Positions 26,081-34,353 of a stretch of 64,000 nt of DNA are shown here, in pieces. Position 1 is the stretch's first letter; each line of letters begins with the position of its first letter. Position numbers and translations under genes: made by a program. Location: assembly GCF_003932895.1 (NCBI RefSeq), contig NZ_RQYW01000003.1:62001-126000 (forward strand). Direction: 5' to 3'. The notes below the pieces were generated by a model. The model worked only from the letters and a program-made list of their open reading frames with translations, had not been told where the DNA came from and did not search any database. Origin of the DNA: Leptotrichia sp. OH3620_COT-345. GTDB taxonomy: Bacteria; Fusobacteriota; Fusobacteriia; Fusobacteriales; Leptotrichiaceae.

Positions 26081-26962
26081 TTAATTTTTATTTGTTTTTT
26101 CATAAACTTCAATAATGTGATCTATTGTTCTCGGAGATCCTCTCAAAACCTGATTAGAATCCAATACAATAAACTTTTTATTTTTTATTGCATCAATATC
26201 TTTAATTTGAGGGTTTGCCTGTATTATTTCTTCAGGATTTTTCAGCAAAGTCAGAACTACATCCGGATTTTCCTTTATTAAATATTCAGAGGTTAAAATC
26301 GGACTGTTTCCCGGCATATTATCAGCTATATTTTTTATATTCAGCAGCTTCATAATATCATCCGGTAAAGTACCTTTTCCAAATAATCTCATTGGTGATG
26401 ATGAAATAATAAAAACTCCTTTCTGTTCTTTTGTTTCAATTTTTTTTATATTTTCAAGTTTTTCTTTTTTCTCTGCAATTATTTTTTCAGCTTCCTTTTC
26501 TTTTCCAAGCATTTTTGCAATTTCCTGAAAATTTTTAAATATTTCATCTATTGTATTTGCTCCCACTTTTTTTACTTCTATATTATTATTTTTTAAAGTA
26601 TTCTGTATAGATTCAGGCACATGAAATGCTGAAACTATTACTAAATCAGGCTTTAATGAAAGTATTTTTTCTATTGACGGCCTTGAAAATGTCCCTATAC
26701 TTTCAAGTTTTTCCGTTTTATCTTCAGGCCATATTTTTGATTGCTGAAGTTTTGCAATTCCTACTATTTTATCTTGTGAATCAAGCATATACATCATTTC
26801 AATTACCGCCGGATCCAAAATTACTATTCTTTCATATTTCAAATGTTTTTCGGAACTGTCTTTATCTGAATTTTCTTTTTTTGAACATGACATAATCCCT
26901 ATTAAAAAAATTAAAAGAAAAATAATTCTTTTCATTACTTTTCGGTTTTTAATAAATTTCAT
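26081..26962 (-). CDS. Haem (or siderophore/cobalamin-type) ABC transporter substrate-binding lipoprotein
   Basis: A 293-aa class III periplasmic binding protein of the HmuT/BtuF/FepB type. The signal peptide ends in the lipobox-like LIGIMSC, so the protein should be lipid-anchored. Family blocks are RIVILDPAVIEMMYMLD, SIGTFSRPSIEKILSLKPDLVIVS, and C-terminal NPDVVLTLL. Its partners (permease and ATPase) precede it. Haem is the inferred substrate because the operon also holds haem-degrading enzymes. A cobalamin or siderophore ligand cannot be excluded from the sequence alone. ATG 26962 follows an AAAGGAG site by 9 nt. Confidence 0.85.
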   Translation of the reverse strand: MKFIKNRKVMKRIIFLLIFLIGIMSCSKKENSDKDSSEKHLKYERIVILDPAVIEMMYMLDSQDKIVGIAKLQQSKIWPEDKTEKLESIGTFSRPSIEKILSLKPDLVIVSAFHVPESIQNTLKNNNIEVKKVGANTIDEIFKNFQEIAKMLGKEKEAEKIIAEKKEKLENIKKIETKEQKGVFIISSSPMRLFGKGTLPDDIMKLLNIKNIADNMPGNSPILTSEYLIKENPDVVLTLLKNPEEIIQANPQIKDIDAIKNKKFIVLDSNQVLRGSPRTIDHIIEVYEKTNKN

Positions 26963-26990
26963 AATAAATTTCTCCTTTACTATATCCGTT

Positions 26991-27776
26991 TTATATTTTG
27001 TCAGGTATCACATAGGGATAACCGTTATGCTCTATTATTTTACAACCAAATCCGTATATTTCCTGAAAAATTTCAGGTCTGAAAAGTTCTTTTGGGGTTC
27101 CTTTGTACATAATTTTTCCTTTCTTTAAGAAAATAAGATTATCACAATACAGTGCTGCCAAATTCAAATCATGAAGTACCATTACTGCCGTTATATTTTC
27201 TTTTTTTACAAACTGTGAAGTAATTTTCATTATTTCAAGAGCATAATTCATATCAAGGGCGGATGTCGGTTCGTCTAAAAGTATAATTTTCGTATTCTGA
27301 ACTAATGCTCTTGCTAACAGAACTCTCTGAAATTCACCTCCTGAAAGGGAAAAAGCATTTCTTTTCCTGAATTTTTCGAGATCAAGCTTTTTTATAACTT
27401 CAGTAACTTTTTCATCATCTTCCTTTTCAAATCCTGACCATTTATTTTTTATATAAGGCACTCTTCCCATATAAACCACTTCTTCCACTGTAAGAGGCAT
27501 TGAAAGTGATGACTTTTGAGGCACAAAACTTAACAGTTTTGAGAGTTCTGATTGATTGTAATCCTTCAGTTTCTTATTTTCAATTTTTATAATCCCTTCA
27601 TGAGAAGGAAGATATTTTAATATTATTTTTAAAAGAGTGGATTTCCCACAACCGTTAGGTCCTAAAATTCCTGTAAATTTTCCTTTTTTGATATTTAGAT
27701 TTATATCACTTAAAAGTTTTTCCTCATTACTGTTATAACTGAATTCAACATTTTCCATAAAAATATCCGCTATCAT
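26991..27776 (-). CDS. Haem-type ABC transporter ATP-binding protein (FecE/HmuV family)
   Basis: A 261-aa ATPase with Walker A GPNGCGKST, the Q-loop FVPQ, signature LSGGEFQRVLLARAL, Walker B IILLDEPTSALD and the H-loop VLHDLN. The LLSFVPQ and VLHDLNLAALYCD wording is characteristic of the iron/haem/B12 subfamily. It powers the FecCD-type permease encoded immediately upstream: the permease stop and this ATG are two bases apart. It acts on the cytoplasmic face of the inner membrane. The operon context makes haem the likely substrate. Confidence 0.9.
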   Translation of the reverse strand: MIADIFMENVEFSYNSNEEKLLSDINLNIKKGKFTGILGPNGCGKSTLLKIILKYLPSHEGIIKIENKKLKDYNQSELSKLLSFVPQKSSLSMPLTVEEVVYMGRVPYIKNKWSGFEKEDDEKVTEVIKKLDLEKFRKRNAFSLSGGEFQRVLLARALVQNTKIILLDEPTSALDMNYALEIMKITSQFVKKENITAVMVLHDLNLAALYCDNLIFLKKGKIMYKGTPKELFRPEIFQEIYGFGCKIIEHNGYPYVIPDKI

Positions 27777-27778
27777 TT

Positions 27779-28777
27779 CTACCCCACCTTTTTCTTTTTC
27801 ATTGCAAGGTATAGAAAAAAAGGTGCTCCAAAAAATGCCGTTACTACTCCTATAGGTACTTCAACCGGACTTAAAAGTGTCCGACCTATTGTATCACAAA
27901 CAAGTAAAAATATTCCTCCGCCTAATGTAGCAAGAGGTATAAGTTTAGTATTACTGCTGCTTTTTGTCAGAAGCCTTACAGTATGCGGAGCTATCAGCCC
28001 CACAAATCCTATCATTCCCGTAAAGGCTACCGAAAATCCTATTATAAATGAAGAAACTATAAGCATATTCTTTTTCAGTTTTCCAATATCAGCCCCCAGA
28101 GAATGAGCTTCCTCGTCTCCACTCAACAGCAAATCCAAATCGTATCTCTTTAGATAAAAATATATGACGGATAATCCGAGCGGAAACAATAAAATAAATA
28201 CTTTTGTCCACGATGCATTACCTATATATCCCATCATCCAAGCTATTATTTTGAAGGAATCCTGTCCGATAAGATACATACTAAACGAAGTAAATGCTCC
28301 CAGAAAGGAAGATACCGCAATCCCTATAATCAGCAAGGATGCTATATCCGTCCTCGTTTTCTGGTTTGACAGTCTGAATATTATTAATGCCACTATTACC
28401 GATGCAATAAATCCCAATATTCCATACATTATATCAGGCATCCCCAACATAAAAGCTATCACGGCTCCAAATGTAGCACTTGCAGATATTCCGATTATAT
28501 ACGGATCTGCCAGAGGATTTTGAAATACTGTCTGAACAACTGTTCCTGAACAGGAAAGCAGCATTCCTATTAATATTGCCATTATTATTCTTGGAAGTCT
28601 TACATTAAGTATTATCGTCCTCAATGATTCATCTTCTATTTTCCTATTCAATAAAATATTTACCGCATCTTTAAAAGAAACTTTTATATCTCCCAGATAT
28701 AAAGCCATAAATATGAATATAAGCAGGAAGATTAACAGTCCTGCATATATTTTCTTCATATTTATATTAGAATTCAT
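27779..28777 (-). CDS. Haem-type ABC transporter permease (FecCD family)
   Basis: A 332-aa inner-membrane permease with about ten membrane helices. Family blocks are LRLPRII-like VRLPRIIMAILIGMLLSCSGTVVQ in two parts, NPLADPYIIGISASATFGA, and GFVGLIAPHTVRLL near the C-terminus. The ATG at 28777 overlaps the receptor stop by 11 bp and has a GGAG site inside the receptor end, showing coupled translation. It should form a homodimer through which haem passes from the binding lipoprotein to the cytosol. Confidence 0.92.
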   Translation of the reverse strand: MNSNINMKKIYAGLLIFLLIFIFMALYLGDIKVSFKDAVNILLNRKIEDESLRTIILNVRLPRIIMAILIGMLLSCSGTVVQTVFQNPLADPYIIGISASATFGAVIAFMLGMPDIMYGILGFIASVIVALIIFRLSNQKTRTDIASLLIIGIAVSSFLGAFTSFSMYLIGQDSFKIIAWMMGYIGNASWTKVFILLFPLGLSVIYFYLKRYDLDLLLSGDEEAHSLGADIGKLKKNMLIVSSFIIGFSVAFTGMIGFVGLIAPHTVRLLTKSSSNTKLIPLATLGGGIFLLVCDTIGRTLLSPVEVPIGVVTAFFGAPFFLYLAMKKKKVG

Positions 28778-30740
28778 AATTTACTCCTAAATAATATTGT
28801 CTTTCTCCGGCCGGTTTATAGGCATCTCCATTTTTAAATGTATAATATTTCTTACCAAATACATTTTTTACTCCTGCATCAATTCCCCAGCCGCTTTCGT
28901 GTCTGTAGTTAACTCCCAGATCAGTTGTTGAGTAACCTTTTATCTTACTATTTCCATTATCTACCTGACCTGACAGATAATTTACGTCTGCTTTTAATGC
29001 CAATCCTGAAATAATGTCATAAGCTACCCCTAATGTTGCTTTTGTTGAAGGAACATAAGCTATTTTCTGTCCTTTATTTTTTCCCTTAGTTATTTTAGCA
29101 TCTACATATGAAACTGATTCGTTTATTCTCAATTTTCCTAAGTATTGCTCTGCAAACAGTTCAAATCCTTTTCTTTGAGTTTCATCAAGGTTTCTGTATT
29201 CCCAAGCTACTCCATGTCCTCCCGGTCCCCAGATTATGGATATTTCATCTTTAGTTCTTGTATAGAATCCTGTCAGACTTATAAATGAGTTAAATATCAT
29301 ATCTTTAACTCCTATTTCATAAGTATCATAAGTTTCAGGCTTAACTCCGTTTAAACTATACCCTTTCAGTCTGTCTTTATTTGTCAGTTCTGTAGGACTT
29401 GGTGATCTGAATCCTCTTTCATATTTAGCATATACATTTCCCGTATCCGAATATTTAAAATTCAGCGATGCTTCATATGCATTATTTGTTTCTTTGGAAT
29501 TTGATATTAACGTATTTTTTCCATCCGTTCTGTGTATCTTATATTTTGCAGCCTCATATCTGTAACCCAATGTTCCTTCCAGTCTGTCTGTAAGTGCATG
29601 TCTTCCAAGTAGGAAAGCCGAATTTGTTTCTTTGGACAGATTTATCAATGTATCTGACAGTGTTCTTGTTCTTCCTCTTAATGTCAGAAAATTTGTAGAA
29701 CGTCTTAACATTTTATTGTTTATATATTCATATCCGAATACAAGATTTCCCTTTCCATAATCAAAATTTCCTTTTAAATTAACTCCGTTTTTTCTGTCTT
29801 GGAAAATCCCCTTATTAGTAATTCCTCTTCCATAATCCTGATCATATTCTCTTCTCATTTTTTGATTATATCCTAAAATTGTAAATTCAAGATTATCAAC
29901 AGGTTTTATATTATATTCAAGAGTGTATTCTTTTTTTACGGCATTTGTAGAATTTGGATTTTCACCTGCCTGTCTTCTGTTACGGTTCATTTCTTCCAGT
30001 GTCAATGCACTTGTAGTTTTACCTTCTTCATCATATCTTGTAGCTTTAAATCTTAATTTATGTTTTTCATTTTGAAGAGTAAATCCTCCATTTATAAATT
30101 CATTTGAGTTTTCATCTTTTTCTCTATATCCTTTTCCGTTAATATTTTCATATCCGAAATCTATAGAAAAGTTTTCATTAAATTTTATTCCTGTTCTTGC
30201 TCCGCCTTTATTTGTATTATAAGAACTTCCCTGATAATAAATTTTCCCATGTGCTCCGTCTTTGCTTATTTTTTTTGTGATTATATTTACCACCCCTCCT
30301 GCAGTTCCATTTCCATACAGGACAGATCCTCCTCCGGGAATAATTTCTATTCTTTCAATATCCTCAACCGATACTGAATTAATAGGTACAAGACCATGAG
30401 ATAAATCCAATAAATTCATGGAAACTCCGTCTACAAGGATTTTTACACGTCCTGAAGCTTTTTCCGCTCCCTGTCCCCTTATATCTACGATCTGACCGAA
30501 CCCCGGATTTACAAAATTAATTCCCGGTGCTCTTCTCAACATATCTTCCACTGAATTATATCCTTTGTCCTTAATGTCCTGCCTTGTAATAACCGTAATA
30601 TTTTTTATTTGCTTTTCGACATTTTCGCTAAATCCTGTAGCAGTTACTACACTTTCCTCCATTCTTCCTTCGTATTCCATTTCGGCGTGCAATACACCTG
30701 CCACTGCCAGTAGGCTTAAAATACCGATTTTTTTCAACAT
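28767..30740 (-). CDS. TonB-dependent outer-membrane receptor, haem/siderophore type
   Basis: A 657-aa outer-membrane receptor. It has a signal peptide MLKKIGILSLLAVAGVLHA, a TonB box (MEESVVTATG, residues 27-36), a plug domain (ITRQDIKDKGYNSVEDML, DIRGQG, VLYGNGTAGGVVNIITK) and a 22-strand barrel ending in aromatic Phe (YLGVNYEF). Plug and barrel lengths are normal. No clear FRAP/NPNL haem-receptor signature was found, so the haem assignment rests on the operon. The ATG has no ribosome-binding site of its own and overlaps the stop of a 14-codon upstream frame with a strong site, suggesting coupled translation. Confidence 0.9.
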   Translation of the reverse strand: MLKKIGILSLLAVAGVLHAEMEYEGRMEESVVTATGFSENVEKQIKNITVITRQDIKDKGYNSVEDMLRRAPGINFVNPGFGQIVDIRGQGAEKASGRVKILVDGVSMNLLDLSHGLVPINSVSVEDIERIEIIPGGGSVLYGNGTAGGVVNIITKKISKDGAHGKIYYQGSSYNTNKGGARTGIKFNENFSIDFGYENINGKGYREKDENSNEFINGGFTLQNEKHKLRFKATRYDEEGKTTSALTLEEMNRNRRQAGENPNSTNAVKKEYTLEYNIKPVDNLEFTILGYNQKMRREYDQDYGRGITNKGIFQDRKNGVNLKGNFDYGKGNLVFGYEYINNKMLRRSTNFLTLRGRTRTLSDTLINLSKETNSAFLLGRHALTDRLEGTLGYRYEAAKYKIHRTDGKNTLISNSKETNNAYEASLNFKYSDTGNVYAKYERGFRSPSPTELTNKDRLKGYSLNGVKPETYDTYEIGVKDMIFNSFISLTGFYTRTKDEISIIWGPGGHGVAWEYRNLDETQRKGFELFAEQYLGKLRINESVSYVDAKITKGKNKGQKIAYVPSTKATLGVAYDIISGLALKADVNYLSGQVDNGNSKIKGYSTTDLGVNYRHESGWGIDAGVKNVFGKKYYTFKNGDAYKPAGERQYYLGVNYEF

Positions 30741-30778
30741 AATCTGTACGTATGCCGGATTAATATACTTTTCCGCAT
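30734..30778 (-). CDS. Possible 14-aa leader peptide upstream of the TonB receptor
   Basis: A short frame, MRKSILIRHTYRLC, starts 3 nt after an AAAGGAG site and its TGA overlaps the receptor start (ATGTTGA). The receptor lacks its own ribosome-binding site, so translation of this short frame could deliver ribosomes to it. It may be only a coupling device. No database family is expected for such a small peptide. Confidence 0.4.
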   Translation of the reverse strand: MRKSILIRHTYRLC

Positions 30779-30793
30779 ACTCTCCTTTCCTTT

Positions 30794-31213
30794 TTATTTA
30801 TTATTTTTTTGTATATTGAGATTAATATTTTTCACGTTTTGATTTTTTAATCTCCCCATAATTCCGACTATTACACCATATTCAAGATGCTCGTCGGCTG
30901 TAAGTATTACATTCTCCAAAAGGTTAGGATTTATCCTTGAAAATTCTTCTTTTATATTTTCCACATTTATATTTTTTATATTGTTGTCCACTTTTAAAAA
31001 ATAATTCTGATTTCTGTTTACTATAAGTTCAACTGCCGTTTCTTTCTTATTATTAAATTCTGTATCCGTTTTAGGTACTGTCATTTTAAATTGAGTGTAT
31101 TTATTAAAGGTTGTTGTTATCATAAAAAATATTAACAACATAAATATGACATCTATTAAATTTAACATTGATATCTCGGCATTTCTTTTACTTCTTCTGT
31201 TTACAAACCTCAT
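30794..31213 (-). CDS. exbD: Biopolymer transport protein ExbD
   Basis: A 139-aa ExbD/TolR protein. The N-terminal cytoplasmic stretch RRSKRNAEISMLNLIDVIFMLLIFFMITTTF contains the single membrane helix with its conserved aspartate (LIDVIF) that carries protons. The rest is a small periplasmic domain (TAVELIVN, VILTADEHLEYG). It works with ExbB and TonB to energise the outer-membrane receptor. It lies 35 bp after exbB in the haem operon. Confidence 0.92.
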   Translation of the reverse strand: MRFVNRRSKRNAEISMLNLIDVIFMLLIFFMITTTFNKYTQFKMTVPKTDTEFNNKKETAVELIVNRNQNYFLKVDNNIKNINVENIKEEFSRINPNLLENVILTADEHLEYGVIVGIMGRLKNQNVKNINLNIQKNNK

Positions 31214-31248
31214 TTCCGCTCCGTTCCGTATATTTATAAATTTATGAT

Positions 31249-31890
31249 TTATTTTCCATTATGGATATTCTGTAGCCTGTTCAGAAAGTGAAGGCACACT
31301 TTTTCCATCTCCAGAACTACATGATCTATCTTTTTATTAAAAAAATTATAAAATATCAGGAACGGTATTGCTACCATCAATCCGAACGCCGTAGTATACA
31401 ATGCCTCTGAAATCCCTGAAGCCACTGCTCCTATATTCTCTACACCGCCCGTATTCAATGCTGAAAATGACATTATCATTCCTGTAACCGTTCCGAGCAA
31501 CCCCAGCTGAGGTGCAGTATTTACAACTGCTCCCAATAACCACATTCCTTTTTCAAGTTTTATCGTCTGTTCCAGAATGTTTGCCGTTATAATTTCTTCA
31601 ATGCACTGTTTATTAAGATGTTCTATTTCATCAAAATTTATATCTGAATTTTCTACCGTGTTTACTACAAGTTTTGAAATAGTATCATTTTTATTTTTAC
31701 ATAAATCAAGTATATCTTTCTTTTTTCCATTTTTTAAAACTCTATATAATTTTTCTTTATATTCTTCAGTGAAATTTTTTTCACTTGTTAAAAAAATAAA
31801 TAATTTTTCAAGAATTACTGCAAAACCGCATATAGAAGCCAGAAGTATCACCCACATAAATATTCCTCCGGCATTGAAGTAATGTATCAT
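31249..31890 (-). CDS. exbB: Biopolymer transport protein ExbB (MotA/TolQ/ExbB proton channel)
   Basis: A 213-aa inner-membrane protein with three membrane segments: residues 10-30 (GIFMWVILLASICGFAVIL), and a pair near 120-190. The family core LLGAVVNTAPQLGLLGTVTGMIMSF, followed by GISEALYTTAFGLMVAIPFLIFYNFF, is present. It forms the proton channel with ExbD. It is the first gene of the haem operon. GAAAGGA precedes ATG 31890 and a strong promoter lies 45 bp upstream. Confidence 0.92.
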   Translation of the reverse strand: MIHYFNAGGIFMWVILLASICGFAVILEKLFIFLTSEKNFTEEYKEKLYRVLKNGKKKDILDLCKNKNDTISKLVVNTVENSDINFDEIEHLNKQCIEEIITANILEQTIKLEKGMWLLGAVVNTAPQLGLLGTVTGMIMSFSALNTGGVENIGAVASGISEALYTTAFGLMVAIPFLIFYNFFNKKIDHVVLEMEKVCLHFLNRLQNIHNGK

Positions 31891-31934
31891 TTTAATTTTC
31901 CTTTCAAACTAAAAATTATTTTGTTTATAAAATT

Positions 31935-31963
31935 ATTTTAGTATATAAATTGATATTAGTCAA
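31935..31963 (-). promoter_or_regulatory. Haem operon promoter with inverted repeat over the -35 box
   Basis: On the minus strand: TTGACT, a 17-bp spacer and TAAAAT. The -35 region is part of TTGATATTAGTCAA, an inverted repeat (TTGA/TCAA), which could be an iron- or haem-responsive operator. It does not match the classical 19-bp Fur box closely. Confidence 0.65.
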
Positions 31964-32346
31964 ATTATTTTTGATAAAATTTTTTTAATATATATGTAAA
32001 ATAATTTTTATATTTAAATTTCTAAATTTTTTCTATATTTTAAAATAATAATTTGATTAAAGAAAAATATATATGATTTAAGCTATGTAAACTGCATTAA
32101 ATCGTTCATTCAGTTTTAAATTTGATTTCATTTTAAAATTTAAAATTTCTAAATAAATAGTGTAATAATTTTTTGAATGAATAATTTTATTTTCTAATCG
32201 TATATCTTTTTTAAATTTAATTTTTTTCATCTTTATTTGATAATCACGACATTTTAAATCAAATATTTCTTATTTTTATTTACTTTTATTGAATTGCTCA
32301 CTTTATATACATATTTTTTTAGCTTTATTTAACTTTCACATCCTAT

Positions 32347-32375
32347 TTGAAAAAAATATATAAATATAGTAAGAT
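32347..32375 (+). promoter_or_regulatory. Promoter of the haemolysin III gene
   Basis: TTGAAA, a 17-bp spacer and TAAGAT, ending 32 bp before the ATG. Confidence 0.5.
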
Positions 32376-32407
32376 ATAGTTAATCTTGTAACCTGAAAGG
32401 AATAAAA

Positions 32408-33070
32408 ATGATAGATAATAAATCAATTAATAATACAGGACTTGAACATAATACTTCAGAAGGAGAAGAAATAGCAAATTTTGTAAGTCACACTGTAGGA
32501 GCAGGACTTTCAGTAATTGCATTTATTCTTTTAACGATAAGAGCGTCGTGGACAAGAGAATTAGCAGCCATAGTATCTTTTATGATATTCGGTATAGGGC
32601 TTATCGTCCTTTATACTATGTCATCAATCTATCACGGTCTGAAATCCGGAACTGCCAAAAGAATTTTTGAAATATTTGACCATTCCGCTATTTATATATT
32701 AATCGCGGCAACATACACACCTTTTCTCGTACTTGTGGTTAAATCAAAAACGGGAATAATGATTTTGTGGGCTCAATGGATTATATGTATTCTGGGTATT
32801 CTCTTTAAATCTTTTTTTACAGGAAAAATGAAAATGTTTTCCACGCTGCTTTATCTTTTTATGGGTTGGATGATAGTATTCGCCTTTAAAGAACTTAAGG
32901 ATAATATAAATAGTGTTTCACTTATGTTTCTTATAAGCGGAGGAATTCTTTATTCCTTAGGAACTATTTTCTACACTTGGAAAATCTGTAAATTTAATCA
33001 TATGATATGGCATATATTTGTTATTTTCGGAAGTGTTTCACACTTTTTTGCAGTGTGGTTTCTTGTGTAA
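32408..33070 (+). CDS. Haemolysin III family membrane protein (PAQR/YqfA type)
   Basis: A 220-aa protein with seven predicted membrane helices. The HlyIII/PAQR signature residues are present: SSIYHGL with the S-x3-H motif, FDHSAIYILIAATYTPF, and the C-terminal WHIFVIFGSVSHFFAVW with H-x3-H-type metal ligands. Members are widespread inner-membrane proteins. Haemolytic activity was reported for the Bacillus founder, but the cellular role is uncertain and may concern membrane fluidity. ACCTGAAAGGA precedes the ATG. It is a single-gene unit with its own promoter and terminator. Confidence 0.9.
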   Translation: MIDNKSINNTGLEHNTSEGEEIANFVSHTVGAGLSVIAFILLTIRASWTRELAAIVSFMIFGIGLIVLYTMSSIYHGLKSGTAKRIFEIFDHSAIYILIAATYTPFLVLVVKSKTGIMILWAQWIICILGILFKSFFTGKMKMFSTLLYLFMGWMIVFAFKELKDNINSVSLMFLISGGILYSLGTIFYTWKICKFNHMIWHIFVIFGSVSHFFAVWFLV

Positions 33071-33097
33071 ATCTGTGTAAATAAAAAACAAATAAAT

Positions 33098-33137
33098 AAC
33101 CTGCTTTTAAAGTTTTCGTTACTTTAAGGCAGGTTTT
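33098..33137 (+). terminator. Rho-independent terminator of the haemolysin III gene
   Basis: AACCTGC and GCAGGTT form the outer stem and TTAAAGT with ACTTTAA the inner stem, followed by TTTTT. It lies 28 bp after the stop. Confidence 0.85.
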
Positions 33138-33166
33138 TAGTCATGAAAATAGAGTTTTAAATACTC

Positions 33167-34204
33167 TTAATTACTATAAATAAGTTTGAATTTCTCAAAA
33201 TCATCCTTAATTTTTAATATCTCTTCCCATTTTCTGGAAAACTTCATCTTCTGAACAATTTTTATAAATCTTTCTTTTCCTATGTTACAATAAAGAAAAG
33301 CCAGTGGAGAAGCTATCAGCTTTTTAAATAATTCATATTCTGATGGAGTCATAAAACCCATTAAGAGCAGTATTAAATCAAAAACACTATATTTAAACTT
33401 CAAATGATAAAAATCATGTATAACTGTAGTATTAATATTGTTATTGTAATATCTATGATTATATAACCTTTCATTGTGAGCACAAATATTTCTAAAACTG
33501 TTTATAAAAAATAGCATATTACTTAAAACTTCCGATGTTAATATGAAACTATTGTTATATTCGGGATAATTTTTTATAAAATTTGATTTCAAGTGCTTAG
33601 CTATTTTTGACTGAATATCTTTAGTACAATATTTAAAAAAGTGTGATATTGTTCCAAAATCTAACTGTGGCATTAATACCCACAAAGGAATTGCACTATA
33701 GTACTGTGAATAATGATTTATTCTTGTATTAGGAAGCTTTTTTTGATTATCAATTATTTTTTCCATTTTTTTAATTAACATTTCTATATTAGATTGCAGA
33801 AAACTATCAGTATAGTTAAAATTATTTTTATCCAAATAAGCATTATTATTCTCATAAAATTTTTCTGAAAAATAATAAATTATTTTAGCCTTTATATTGC
33901 TTTCAAACATAAATATAAACTTTAAAAATACATGTCTTAACTCAGAATCAAAATAATAAAGAAAATATAAATCTTTAAAAAAAGTATCTTTTTCATATCT
34001 TTCGTCAGGATCATTATTGTTTATTTTTTGATAATTAACATCTAAAAAAATTTCTTTATATCCGTTTACTAAAGTATAAAAATTTGTTTTTTCCAATACA
34101 TCTATCGCAAAATTCTCGTCACTTTCACCATTAAACATTAAGTTTTTTCTTTTTAATCCCTCAAGCTGTTCAGAAATAGTTTTAAACTTTTTTTCTTCTC
34201 GCAT
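33167..34204 (-). CDS. Abi_2/AbiF-family abortive-infection HEPN protein
   Basis: A 345-aa protein of the Abi_2 (AbiD/AbiF) family. Family blocks are the N-terminal KTISEQLEGLKRKN, the central FDSELRHVFLKFIFMFESNIK region, IPLWVLMPQLDFGTISHFF, and the HEPN-type RNase motif R-x4-H in RNICAHNERLYN (Arg238, His243). AbiF proteins halt phage infection and are thought to cleave RNA. ATG 34204 follows a GGGAGGGG site by 4 nt. The frame is open 19 codons further, but those codons overlie the structured leader RNA. The gene has its own consensus promoter and a GC-rich leader (34216-34292) resembling the ncRNA described upstream of abiF genes. It is a lone defence or toxin gene between housekeeping genes. 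Confidence 0.85.
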   Translation of the reverse strand: MREEKKFKTISEQLEGLKRKNLMFNGESDENFAIDVLEKTNFYTLVNGYKEIFLDVNYQKINNNDPDERYEKDTFFKDLYFLYYFDSELRHVFLKFIFMFESNIKAKIIYYFSEKFYENNNAYLDKNNFNYTDSFLQSNIEMLIKKMEKIIDNQKKLPNTRINHYSQYYSAIPLWVLMPQLDFGTISHFFKYCTKDIQSKIAKHLKSNFIKNYPEYNNSFILTSEVLSNMLFFINSFRNICAHNERLYNHRYYNNNINTTVIHDFYHLKFKYSVFDLILLLMGFMTPSEYELFKKLIASPLAFLYCNIGKERFIKIVQKMKFSRKWEEILKIKDDFEKFKLIYSN

Positions 34205-34215
34205 AAAACCCCTCC

Positions 34216-34292
34216 CAATAAAAAGTTGACCCAGTATTGTCATGCAATACTGGGCTAGCATGGCAGCCCTCAGGCATCATGCATTCCACTTT
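34216..34292 (-). ncRNA. Structured leader RNA of the Abi/HEPN gene (abiF-RNA candidate)
   Basis: The region is strikingly GC-rich (about 55% in its 53-nt core) inside sequence of about 20% GC. It folds into two adjacent hairpins on the minus strand. Hairpin 1 (34258-34282) closes with GCATG/CATGC and contains GCC-TGAG-GGC. Hairpin 2 (34230-34254) is a perfect 10-bp stem CCCAGTATTG/CAATACTGGG with a 5-nt loop. TCAACTTTTTATT follows, so hairpin 2 may terminate a short RNA before the protein gene, as in RNA-antitoxin systems. The promoter TTGACA-17-TATTTT starts transcription at about 34292. An 'abiF' RNA motif upstream of such genes is known; I could not test the match. Confidence 0.65.
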
Positions 34293-34298
34293 AAATAT

Positions 34299-34327
34299 AA
34301 AATACCATATAAATTCTAATTTGTCAA
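34299..34327 (-). promoter_or_regulatory. Promoter of the abiF-type RNA and gene
   Basis: On the minus strand: TTGACA, a 17-bp spacer ending in TGG (extended -10), then TATTTT. It places the start of transcription immediately before the first hairpin of the leader RNA. Confidence 0.7.
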
Positions 34328-34353
34328 TGTTTTTAGTATAGTTATTAAAATAT

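Larger units (their letters stand above)
31891..32407. other. Divergent intergenic gap between exbB and the haemolysin III gene
   Basis: This 517-bp AT-rich stretch carries the haem operon promoter (31935-31963) at one end and the haemolysin III promoter (32347-32375) at the other. Nothing coding is visible between them. Confidence 0.5.

Noticed and set aside
34205-34261. 19-codon N-terminal extension of the Abi protein starting at ATG 34261
   Set aside because: The extension lies over the GC-rich hairpins, has no ribosome-binding site, and the family begins near the ATG at 34204, which has a strong GGGAGGGG site.
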